From Microcaldota archaeon (GTDB lineage: Archaea; Micrarchaeota; Micrarchaeia; Anstonellales; Bilamarchaeaceae), in assembly GCA_016212505.1 (NCBI GenBank), contig JACRGB010000019.1, positions 1-32,918 on the forward strand: a stretch of 32,918 nt of DNA, written 5' to 3'. Position 1 is the first letter of the stretch, and every line of letters begins with the position of its first letter. The position numbers were made by a program, and so were the translations under genes. The notes beneath the pieces are model-generated. The model was not told the origin of the DNA. It searched no databases and saw only the letters and a program-made list of their open reading frames with translations. Of this stretch, positions 1-8,314 are shown piece after piece.

Positions 1-139
1 AAGTTCTTCAGGACGGTTAGTGATGTTGATCTGAAGACTGTAAGAAAATATGTGCAAAATCAATCAGTACAAAAAACTCTTGTGAGTTTTTGACATCCCA
101 AAAAAGGAAACCCCACCCTTTAGGGTGGGGAGGATGTCA
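1..139 (+). mobile_element. 3' end of an IS200/IS605-like element: C-terminus of a TnpA-like Y1 transposase plus terminal hairpin
   Basis: Frame 1 reads KFFRTVSDVDLKTVRKYVQNQSVQKTLVSF* (1-93), resembling TnpA (Y1 transposase) C-termini. Followed by nested inverted repeats TGACATCC(91-98)/GGATGTCA(132-139) and CCCCACCCT/AGGGTGGGG (111-130). Confidence 0.55.
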
Positions 140-183
140 TATGGCTCGCAACAATCGGTCAGGATGAAAAAACGGTTTCAAAT

Positions 184-762
184 ATGTTCGAGATCCCTAC
201 GAAAGATGCCGAAAAAACCATCCGCCTTCTAAAAGAACACAAAGAAGTGCTTGAAGTCCCGATAATCCAGCAGAATGCCCGGCTTACTCATATAATTATA
301 AAGCAGAAAAAGCACCTTGCAACTGCTCCATACCTTGCAAAGGCAAATGTCGCCTGGATTTCGCCAACCTGGACCGAACCCGGCGGGCTTGACCGGGTGA
401 CTATGATTGCGCCAAGTTTCGAAAACCTCAAGAAGTTCATGGACCTGGTAAGCGAAAAAGGTTATGATCTTAAAATAAAATCCAAGCGCTATCTGGATGC
501 TAAGAGTAATGTTTCCTTAGAAGCTTTTCGGAGCTCCGGGTTTACCAAGCTCCAGACTGCAAGCGAACTTTTGACAGACCGGCAGATGGAAGTATTTGAT
601 CTTGCGTGCAAGTATGGATATTATGAAGAGCCAAAGAAGGTTTCGATTAGGGAACTTGCTGAAAAGCTCGGTGTAAGCGAAAGTACCTGTGCCGAGCTGC
701 TGCGAAAATCCGAAAGGAAACTGATGCCGATATTAAATGAGATTTTGAGGATTATTCGCTAA
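184..762 (+). CDS. HTH_10 (Bat/DmsR-like) archaeal transcriptional regulator, probably 5'-truncated
   Basis: C-terminal LTDRQMEVFDLACKYGYYEEPKKVSIRELAEKLGVSESTCAELLRKSERKL matches HTH_10. The frame stays open upstream of the ATG to about 124, where it runs into the IS hairpin. Confidence 0.8.
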   Translation: MFEIPTKDAEKTIRLLKEHKEVLEVPIIQQNARLTHIIIKQKKHLATAPYLAKANVAWISPTWTEPGGLDRVTMIAPSFENLKKFMDLVSEKGYDLKIKSKRYLDAKSNVSLEAFRSSGFTKLQTASELLTDRQMEVFDLACKYGYYEEPKKVSIRELAEKLGVSESTCAELLRKSERKLMPILNEILRIIR

Positions 763-1799
763 GATTTTTCCCACTTCTGGTCCGGAAATTTTGTTTTTCC
801 CGTATTTACAATGAGCATTTTCTTGTTTTTTGGAAGGCTATTTTTCATTTGAAGCATTAGTGCCAAACCTGCAATCCCCGAAGGCTCACAATTTATCCCA
901 TTATCTTCTGCAACTCGTATTGCCTTATCCAAATATTTTTCTTTAACCGAATAGACGGAGCTCATTTTACCCGCAGTATTTGTGTAAATGTAATACTTTA
1001 TCCATTGTTTCGAGTAATTTGCAAATGGGAGAAATGGTGCATACAGCTTGTCTGCCTTGCTTTTAGGATCAAATGTTGTTGCTCCTAAAAATGAGCATTT
1101 CCTTAAGTCATTTTTTCTTCCCTTAAACCGTGGATCTTTGAATTTGTATGTGAGTTCCCGTTTTACGATATTCATGATATTTTCATACAATTGGCCAGTT
1201 CCAAAAGGGATGAATACAAACTCTGCATTGCTGTTTATGATCTCATAACTCATCCAGTCATAAAATCGTATTGTAGGATCATACGCCTCGTTAGAAGTTA
1301 TATCGAACCCATCTGAATTTTCTGTTAGCCTTAGGATGTCCTCCCAATTCAGTAATTTTTTCCCAAGGTTTCTTTTAAAGATCATACACCCTATCTTCTT
1401 CAAATAATTAGTAATTTTTGGCTTTGTATTGGCATCTATCAGAACCCGCAGGTTCGGCAGCCCGTATTTTCTAAGCTGGCTTTGGATTGCAAGAGCTGCT
1501 GATCCTGAACTAAGGATTGATAATTCCGGCAGCCTCGGTATGATGCCCTGTTTTTTTGCAAGTAAAAATTGTTTATATGTGACTATGATTTCCCACGCCA
1601 TCCGGTCCTTATGCGTCCCAGTTGGGTTTATGCTTTCATCTTTTAGCCAAACGTCACTAAATCCAGGTACCTCAATTTTATACGTCGCAGTTGCGGGAAA
1701 TTTTGGATTTCCCGGTGGAAATTCCGGAGCGTGAGGATTATTTTCACTAGGCACAACTATGGACTTTAGTATTTTTTCTTCCTTTTGAGTTAAGCTCAT
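759..1799 (-). CDS. PLP-dependent enzyme, threonine synthase/cysteine synthase-like (PALP fold), divergent
   Basis: WLKDESINPTGTHKDRMA (PLP-Lys motif) and SSGSAALAIQSQLRKYGLP; glycine-loop region is PFGTGQ. Confidence 0.82.
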   Translation of the reverse strand: MSLTQKEEKILKSIVVPSENNPHAPEFPPGNPKFPATATYKIEVPGFSDVWLKDESINPTGTHKDRMAWEIIVTYKQFLLAKKQGIIPRLPELSILSSGSAALAIQSQLRKYGLPNLRVLIDANTKPKITNYLKKIGCMIFKRNLGKKLLNWEDILRLTENSDGFDITSNEAYDPTIRFYDWMSYEIINSNAEFVFIPFGTGQLYENIMNIVKRELTYKFKDPRFKGRKNDLRKCSFLGATTFDPKSKADKLYAPFLPFANYSKQWIKYYIYTNTAGKMSSVYSVKEKYLDKAIRVAEDNGINCEPSGIAGLALMLQMKNSLPKNKKMLIVNTGKTKFPDQKWEKS

Positions 1800-1813
1800 A
1801 TAAAGATCCCGAT

Positions 1814-1863
1814 GAAAAATTTTGTGAAAATTTTTCAGAATTGTAAATTAACAAATTTACAAT
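1814..1863. repeat. Two inverted repeats upstream of the PALP gene
   Basis: GAAAAATTTT-gtg-AAAATTTTTC (1814-1836) and ATTGTAAATT-aaca-AATTTACAAT (1840-1863), between a minus-strand TATA-like box (~1873-1882) and the start at 1799. Confidence 0.7.
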
Positions 1864-1902
1864 ACGAAAATAAATTTTATAAATCCGTAGATTTCCAATG
1901 GT

Positions 1903-2709
1903 CTAATCCGCAAGACTAAAAATTGAAAAATCCAATTTCTTTTCTTTTTCCAGCCTTTTTGCTAATTCTTCCAAAAACATCTTCTTTATCTTCATGTAAT
2001 TTTCCTTTCCAACTTCTACATTTGCGATTGCATATCTTTTTGACTTAACATTAAAACAGAACATACAATCATTCAAGTTCTCGCAGTTATAGCAAAAATA
2101 GCAGTCGCTGCAGTTATTAGAATCACTAACTTCAAAGCAGCGGTTTAGATTCTCTGAATTAAAACATCTTATGCAGAATTTTGAGGAGAATAAGTAATAG
2201 CAGCCCATGGTATATTCAGATTGCCTTGGCCAAAAAGAGAAAAGCGAGTATTTCGAATAAACCAGCCCCGTTCCCTTTAGGCAAACATGGGACTCATAAT
2301 ATAATGAAGATTGCTCAACACTTACATTTTTTCCATACTGAGTGTCCATGGTTGTCATTGATATGTTTTGCAGCACAATTGAAGCATTTTTTAAAGAAAG
2401 TTTCCGGAGTTCAGATTCGCTTAACTGGTTTTTGCCTAATTTTTCATATGCCTCATTTATTGTCACAATTTTTGGCTTAACATCTTGATAAAACTCAAAC
2501 TGCTGTGGAATGTAAACTGGTTCATCGCTTATTGCAGATTTTATTGTTTCAATATTTGATACATTTTTACTCAGCCACTCTTCATAATCTAAGTAACCGC
2601 TAAGCTTTCTGCCCAGGATGATTGAAGTCATGGTCTGGAATATCTTCTCAAACTCTGTTTGACTATTATTGAAACCTTTTGATTTCAATCCCTTTTCGAA
2701 TTCATCCAT
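1903..2709 (-). CDS. Uncharacterised Cys-rich protein (paralog of the neighbour)
   Basis: FCIRCFNSENLNRCFEVSDSNNCSDCYFCYNCENLNDCMFCFN followed by KSKRYAIANVEVGKENYMKIK. Confidence 0.8.
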   Translation of the reverse strand: MDEFEKGLKSKGFNNSQTEFEKIFQTMTSIILGRKLSGYLDYEEWLSKNVSNIETIKSAISDEPVYIPQQFEFYQDVKPKIVTINEAYEKLGKNQLSESELRKLSLKNASIVLQNISMTTMDTQYGKNVSVEQSSLYYESHVCLKGTGLVYSKYSLFSFWPRQSEYTMGCYYLFSSKFCIRCFNSENLNRCFEVSDSNNCSDCYFCYNCENLNDCMFCFNVKSKRYAIANVEVGKENYMKIKKMFLEELAKRLEKEKKLDFSIFSLAD

Positions 2710-2740
2710 TTTATCACTTCATGATCATTACTTGTGAATA

Positions 2741-3517
2741 TTATTTTCCTAATATTATATCGATAATCGAAGGCACTTTTTTGTTCTTCTTAAAATCTTC
2801 TACAATCTCAGCAACTAACTTGTGTCGTAGTTCATTATAGCGCTCTTTGCTAAGCTGGACATTTCCAATCAAATAGCTCTTGTTCCTTTGGTTAAACGAA
2901 AACATGCAGTTGTTGCAGTCTTCCATACTTCCGCAATAATAAAGGTCTGATGCAACGTTGATGTGGAAACATTCCATGCAACGGGCCATCTTATAGGGAT
3001 CAAGAATTTTTATACAAAACTGTATTTCCCCTCCCCAGCAGCAGCCAAATGAATATTCAGGTTTTCGGATTGAAGTTGTGTATGCAACGTACTTTCCGTC
3101 ATAAACATCTTGGCAGCCTATTGCATAATTAGTGTTCACACAACGATGGGAATCAAGTACGTTAGTTGAGTTTCCCAAGACAACATTGCCTGTATAATAT
3201 GCTTTTTCACGAGCTGCTTCCATTATTGAATCAATGTCTTTGATTTTGTTTATATCAAAAGGAATTTTTGACATTTTATTGGTATACTCTTCCAATTCAT
3301 CCTGGCTCATAACTGGTGCAGTTTTTGGAATTCTTTTCGAGGAAATACTCACGTCTTTCCCACTAAGCGCTGATTTTCTCATTTCTATCGGATCAGTATA
3401 TCTTTTGAGATAATCAGTAAATTCGAGCAAATCCCCGGCCTCTGTTCCTAAGAGGACTTTGCAGGTATTCCCCCACGCCCGATTTATTTGTGCAAGCGCC
3501 ATCTCATCTTTAGTCAT
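2741..3517 (-). CDS. Uncharacterised Cys-rich protein (paralog of the neighbour)
   Basis: FCIKILDPYKMARCMECFHINVASDLYYCGSMEDCNNCMFSFN followed by RNKSYLIGNVQLSKERYNELR; same architecture as the 1903-2709 product. Confidence 0.8.
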   Translation of the reverse strand: MTKDEMALAQINRAWGNTCKVLLGTEAGDLLEFTDYLKRYTDPIEMRKSALSGKDVSISSKRIPKTAPVMSQDELEEYTNKMSKIPFDINKIKDIDSIMEAAREKAYYTGNVVLGNSTNVLDSHRCVNTNYAIGCQDVYDGKYVAYTTSIRKPEYSFGCCWGGEIQFCIKILDPYKMARCMECFHINVASDLYYCGSMEDCNNCMFSFNQRNKSYLIGNVQLSKERYNELRHKLVAEIVEDFKKNKKVPSIIDIILGK

Positions 3518-3637
3518 GATTCTATCTCCCGGTCAGCATGTTCATGCCAAAAGTCTTATTTATTGTTGGCACCGCTCCAGAGCGGTTTGAGAATGTTAAT
3601 GCTACTTTATTTTAATATTCGTCAGTCTTATCCCTGT

Positions 3638-4495
3638 ATGAATAAAAATCAAAACCAACAATTTCGCAAAGTAAAGCGGGATACTGCTTCAGGCCCGCGA
3701 AGGTTCAAAGCTCATCCTCCTAGAGATCTGCGAACCATGGGTCAGCGAATGATGAACGACTGGCAGAGGCTAAAAGATATCATTCATGGTGCAGATCTGA
3801 TCATAGAAGTAGTTGATGGAAGAAACATTAACGGCACAAGAATTCCACTTGCTGAAAAGTTTTCCGGCTCGAAAAGACTTCTTATTATTGTAAATAAGCT
3901 GGATCTAATAATAGGTGGAGCCCCTAAAGCCGTACTTCCTAAGGGATCATTATATGTAAGTGCGAAAAACCCAAATCGGGATGATCGCAATATCATAATC
4001 AAAGCAATAATGGAAAAAACCCATGTTCGTCCCATTCATGCAGTTTTAGTTGGTTATCCTAATGTTGGTAAAAGTACGCTAATCAACCTGCTTGCAAAAC
4101 GAGCGGCTGCAAAAGTTTCAGCTGTTGCCGGAACAACAAAAGATCTGCAATGGGTAAATATTACTGATGATCTGGTTATTTCTGATTATCGCGGTATTTT
4201 CCCAGAAGGAGAAAATAGAGATGCGTTAATTGGAAAGGGCGCACTGAATGTTAAGGGTGATCCTGAATATTATGCACATAAGTTTGCAGAAAAAATCCTA
4301 AGAAGTCAAAAACTAAGAAAATGGCTCGAAACTTATTATGATATTGATCTTGCTAAAGCAAATGTCAAATATTCAGAAGACCTTTTGGTTTTGATTGCCA
4401 CACGGCGCGGGTTCTTTATTAAAGGCGGGATACCAAACCAGATGGAAGCATCAAAGAGTTTGCTCAGGTCAATGATGGAAGCGCCGGAGATTTAA
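3638..4495 (+). CDS. Circularly permuted GTPase (YlqF/RbgA/YawG-like)
   Basis: G4 motif NKLD precedes the P-loop GYPNVGKST, which precedes DYRG: permuted order. Start taken at the ATG at 3638 (MNKNQNQQ); the longer ORF from 3488 overlaps the divergent gene. Confidence 0.88.
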   Translation: MNKNQNQQFRKVKRDTASGPRRFKAHPPRDLRTMGQRMMNDWQRLKDIIHGADLIIEVVDGRNINGTRIPLAEKFSGSKRLLIIVNKLDLIIGGAPKAVLPKGSLYVSAKNPNRDDRNIIIKAIMEKTHVRPIHAVLVGYPNVGKSTLINLLAKRAAAKVSAVAGTTKDLQWVNITDDLVISDYRGIFPEGENRDALIGKGALNVKGDPEYYAHKFAEKILRSQKLRKWLETYYDIDLAKANVKYSEDLLVLIATRRGFFIKGGIPNQMEASKSLLRSMMEAPEI

Positions 4496-5550
4496 TCGAT
4501 TTCAACTTCGCCTTCCCTTATTCTGGCAAGGCAGGCAAGCCGGTATCCATGGTATGCTCTTCCAATTTCAACTTCTCTTTCATCTGGGGGTTCTAAATTT
4601 TCCATTCCTGTCGTTACTCTTATGCCACAGCGAAGGCATGAACCGTGCATGCAACTGAAATACGCTCCATTTGGTAACTCCGGTAAATTAGATAACGAAC
4701 TTCCTTCAGGCAACTCAAAACTTTTTCCAGTTCTAAGTACCCTTACCTTTGCCATTTTTACTTCTGGCAAATTTCGGTATTTTCTACACGGGCTCTCTAG
4801 CGAAATACGATGTAATGCTAAAATATTTTGAATGACTGTGTTTGCATAAAGAGGGAGAAGACACTCAATTCCAGGTTTCCAATTTAACCATAAAGTACAG
4901 AATAAATAATTCTTGCCGCTTAACAATACTGGCCCCACTCTTGAATCTTCTATCAATAGGTTTACTGCAGAACTTGGCACATCTAACCAGATATCCCCTT
5001 TTCCAAATCTCCTGCCCTTATTTTCTGGGAATTCTGCTACTTCTGCTTCGCTCATTCTTTTTTTGATATAAGGAAACACGCATCTATCTGCACCATATGC
5101 ACCACTTAAGCGCGGAAATTTTTCCTGTAATTCTACTTTTTCAGGTTCGCTATGCACAACAAAATTATTTCCATCTTCTTCCAAAACCCAAAATGGATGA
5201 TCGACAAAAAGAACTCCTTTTTCATTTTTATATTGATCAGGAACTACGAAAACCCATCTTTGTCCTGTTTCATCATCATACCACTCAACTCTATTTCCAA
5301 GTTCATGACCTTTCTTGGCATATGCAGCCATTTTTCCAGTGGCTATCGGTAGGTGCTCTGAAATAGCTCCAATATATTTTGAATCTAGCATTCCTCTATT
5401 TGGATAGGCGAGTATGCCCTGCACCTGCTCAGTCTCTTTTAATGCATTAACAAAAGTACGATTAGTGTTTATGAATCTAAAATATCTGGAGTGAAGTTCC
5501 TGATTTAGTTTACCTAAATTTATTTTGAATTTTGGACAGGCATTTTGCAT
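4492..5550 (-). CDS. Unknown N-terminal domain fused to a C-terminal plant-type [2Fe-2S] ferredoxin
   Basis: C-terminal SCMHGSCLRCGI...YRLACLAR (CX4CX2C...C). N-terminal region paralogous to the 5590-6672 product (GQRWVFVVPDQY...VDHPFWVLEEDG). Confidence 0.8.
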   Translation of the reverse strand: MQNACPKFKINLGKLNQELHSRYFRFINTNRTFVNALKETEQVQGILAYPNRGMLDSKYIGAISEHLPIATGKMAAYAKKGHELGNRVEWYDDETGQRWVFVVPDQYKNEKGVLFVDHPFWVLEEDGNNFVVHSEPEKVELQEKFPRLSGAYGADRCVFPYIKKRMSEAEVAEFPENKGRRFGKGDIWLDVPSSAVNLLIEDSRVGPVLLSGKNYLFCTLWLNWKPGIECLLPLYANTVIQNILALHRISLESPCRKYRNLPEVKMAKVRVLRTGKSFELPEGSSLSNLPELPNGAYFSCMHGSCLRCGIRVTTGMENLEPPDEREVEIGRAYHGYRLACLARIREGEVEID

Positions 5551-5589
5551 TATGTTATAGTTGTAGCAAATAAATAAAAATGTTCTATT

Positions 5590-6672
5590 TTAACTATCAA
5601 CATTCTTTTCAGAAACCCTAACCTCAACTTCCCCTTCTTTTATTTTTGCCAAACAGATTAAGCGCTTATTATCCGGATCCGGGAAACTCGCCAACTCCTT
5701 TAGTTCCATAATACCTGGTTTTGATAGGTTTTCTTTTCCTCTTAAAACCTCCACAAGACATACCCCGCAATATCCTGCTTCACAAGAAAACCGAATATCG
5801 GAGTAACCGCGTAGACAATTTAATGTGCTGCCTTTGAGGACAGGAATCTGCTGGGTCTTTTGGTCAGAATGAACAATGACTCCGGCAATTTGATCCTCTC
5901 CTAAACCCCGCAATCTACGAACAGGATGTTCTTCAGGCAAGCCTTCTAGGGCTATTCGGTTTTTGATTTTTTCTCTTGCTCTAAAGCGAATGCCAATTAG
6001 GATGCATTTCCAAGAAGGGTTCCAATCCATGGCAAATCTATGTATATGTAAGTGAGTAAGATTTGAATCATATGGAGACCTATAACCAGAATACTGCTTA
6101 ACAATTGGGCCAACATAAGTTGAAGCTCTTCTCAGATGCCCTATATCTACCCAGAAGTTCTTTCGGCGACCACCTCTAACGATCAGCCGAAACGTTTCTG
6201 AGCTAACCGAGGCACTAATGGGCAGATGGTCTTTTTCATCAAGTTCGTACCATCCACTACAAGAAGGAAAAGAAGGGAAACGATGCACTCTGGCCTGCTC
6301 ACTATGGATAACCCGGTTTATTCCGTCTACTTCCAAAACCCAAAAAGGATGATGGACAAAAAGCAGCGCATTTTTTTCTTGTCGATACTCTTTTGGCACA
6401 TGAAAAACCCATCGTTGTCCTGCTTTCCGATAAATCCTTTCAATAGTTTTACCAAGTTTTTCTGTAGGTCTAACATGAGCTGCAATAGTGCCTGTGGCTA
6501 AGGGCGAGATATCCCTATCTAAAAAAAGCCCTGGCCCTACACCACAAATGATGCGATTATCTTTTTCGGCTCTAGCTAAACCCTCTTCAAAAGGAAGTCG
6601 GTGCCGGATGATGGGAGTAAAAATCATACCTTCTAAAGAATGAAATGGAGATCTGGTTTTTCCCCTCACCAC
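5590..6672 (-). CDS. Unknown N-terminal domain fused to a C-terminal plant-type [2Fe-2S] ferredoxin (paralog)
   Basis: C-terminal SCEAGYCGVCLV...KRLICLAK (CX4CX2C...C); GQRWVFHVPKEY...VHHPFWVLEVDG shared with its neighbour. Confidence 0.8.
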   Translation of the reverse strand: MVRGKTRSPFHSLEGMIFTPIIRHRLPFEEGLARAEKDNRIICGVGPGLFLDRDISPLATGTIAAHVRPTEKLGKTIERIYRKAGQRWVFHVPKEYRQEKNALLFVHHPFWVLEVDGINRVIHSEQARVHRFPSFPSCSGWYELDEKDHLPISASVSSETFRLIVRGGRRKNFWVDIGHLRRASTYVGPIVKQYSGYRSPYDSNLTHLHIHRFAMDWNPSWKCILIGIRFRAREKIKNRIALEGLPEEHPVRRLRGLGEDQIAGVIVHSDQKTQQIPVLKGSTLNCLRGYSDIRFSCEAGYCGVCLVEVLRGKENLSKPGIMELKELASFPDPDNKRLICLAKIKEGEVEVRVSEKNVDS

Positions 6673-7460
6673 AATCTCGTAACTCCTGCGCTAATATAAC
6701 GCTGCTCGGAAAAACTTGGAAGTTTCCCACTAACAAAAACATCCAGCATCGTATTGCTGTTGATGAAAAATCGGTAATGCAAATTTAGGTTTTTCCAATC
6801 CGCCAGACTTCTTCCACCAGCTCCAGCTGATAGGAGATGATCCCCGTACCTAAATTGCCCTCCAATCCCTTGCCCATTATATTCAACTCCTGATCCAGAA
6901 AATCTTGCATTAGCATTCAATGATAAAGTTAATTCAATCGGTCCAGCCAAAAACCGCAGTTCACTTGCTGCCTTTACCCCGTTTTGCCCTGCGTCATATT
7001 CAATTCCACTTCTCCATAGCAATTTTCTTAACTTGTAAATATGTGCTAATCCAAATTTCCCTTCTATGTTTCCTGCGGAATCTAGCAGTGCCCCACCAAG
7101 AAATAATCTCTCTGAAATAGGAAATGCCAATGCCAACATTAAGTTTGTTTTTTTGGCATCAAAATCCTGATTTACGCTTAATACTCCATGAACTTTTCCT
7201 CCTAATTTTGAACTTAACATCAACCAGCCCGCTAGCTTTGAATCTTGATCCAATCCTAATTCCAAATATCCCCAATTCCCATATTGAGGCCAAATGGCTG
7301 GATTTCCATGCATTCCTTCACCAGAAAAATTAGGATAAGGTCTGACTTCTGTAGCATGTGCCGGTTCCTCTGCATTAGCTCTTCCATGAAATCCGGCAAA
7401 TGTGGCGATTGCAATAGTTCCAGCCAAACCTATTTTCTGACTATATTTTCGGTTTCTCAT
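6666..7460 (-). CDS. Secreted beta-strand-rich (beta-barrel-like) protein of unknown function
   Basis: Signal peptide with ANA|EE cleavage-like site, alternating hydrophobic/polar segments, C-terminus ...YISAGVTRLW. SD-like GGAGG precedes the ATG. Overlaps the downstream ferredoxin gene by 7 nt. Confidence 0.6.
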   Translation of the reverse strand: MRNRKYSQKIGLAGTIAIATFAGFHGRANAEEPAHATEVRPYPNFSGEGMHGNPAIWPQYGNWGYLELGLDQDSKLAGWLMLSSKLGGKVHGVLSVNQDFDAKKTNLMLALAFPISERLFLGGALLDSAGNIEGKFGLAHIYKLRKLLWRSGIEYDAGQNGVKAASELRFLAGPIELTLSLNANARFSGSGVEYNGQGIGGQFRYGDHLLSAGAGGRSLADWKNLNLHYRFFINSNTMLDVFVSGKLPSFSEQRYISAGVTRLW

Positions 7461-7559
7461 CTCTATCCCTCCACATAAATGTTATCCTTTAATAACTATA
7501 TAAATAATTGTGGTGTTGTAAGGATACCATTATATTCTATTCTTGTTATTGATACCCTA

Positions 7560-8312
7560 ATGAATTGGAAGAAAATTGGTTTTTCAGATGGTGAAGGCAA
7601 GGTTTACGAAGCAATACTTAGGAGTGAAAATCCTAACCTTCAGTTGATTCATGAATATACTGGAATTGAAAGGCGGAACGTATACGATATAATAAACAAA
7701 CTAATCTCGAAAGGCTTGGTCAACTACAATATCGAAGATAAGAAAAAAATTTATCACATTACCCATCCAAAACAAATTCTAACTTATCTTAATGAACAAG
7801 AGCAAGAAATTGATCAGGCAAGATTAGAAGTCGCTAAAGAATTGCCCAATATGATAAAACTTTTTGAGAGCAGCAAGGAAGAAATAAAGGTTCGAGTTTA
7901 TCGTGGCAAGGAAAGTGTAAAAACAATTTATGAAGACCTGCTGAATTATCCGGACAATTATTTTATCGGAGCAAATTGGGGCGTGAAAAGATACTTAGGA
8001 AATTTCTGGAATAAATGGAATGCCCGCAGAATTGAGAGGAAAGTATTCTGGCACGATATTCTGATTTCAGAACCTTTAGTAACAACCTTGACCCCATACA
8101 AAAAAGAAAAACTAAAATTTTATGAGTACAAATTGCTTCCTCATGAATTTAACAGCCCGCATTTTATTGTAGTTTTTGGAAATAAAGTTGCGAATATCAT
8201 TTGGAGTGAAAATCCATTTGCCTTTGTTTTGGAAAACCAAGGCGTTGCTAAAAACTATATGAATTATTTTAATTTCCTCTGGAAAAGGCTGCCTAAACCA
8301 AAAAATGGTTGA
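7560..8312 (+). CDS. TrmB-like HTH transcriptional regulator
   Basis: N-terminal wHTH (GEGKVYEAILRSENPNLQLIHEYTGIERRNVYDIINKLISKGLV) plus C-terminal sensor-like region. Start at 7560 preferred over 7479: a TATA-like box (TATATAAAT, ~7498) lies inside the longer ORF. Confidence 0.78.
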   Translation: MNWKKIGFSDGEGKVYEAILRSENPNLQLIHEYTGIERRNVYDIINKLISKGLVNYNIEDKKKIYHITHPKQILTYLNEQEQEIDQARLEVAKELPNMIKLFESSKEEIKVRVYRGKESVKTIYEDLLNYPDNYFIGANWGVKRYLGNFWNKWNARRIERKVFWHDILISEPLVTTLTPYKKEKLKFYEYKLLPHEFNSPHFIVVFGNKVANIIWSENPFAFVLENQGVAKNYMNYFNFLWKRLPKPKNG

Positions 8313-8314
8313 GT

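Noticed and set aside
3571-3586. ACCGCTC-ca-GAGCGGT hairpin between divergent genes
   Set aside because: Real 7-bp inverted repeat, but in a divergent promoter region with no further support for a specific function.
3488-3637. N-terminal extension of the GTPase ORF (MCKRHLIFSHD...)
   Set aside because: Overlaps the divergent gene and contains no GTPase features; the ATG at 3638 gives a natural start.
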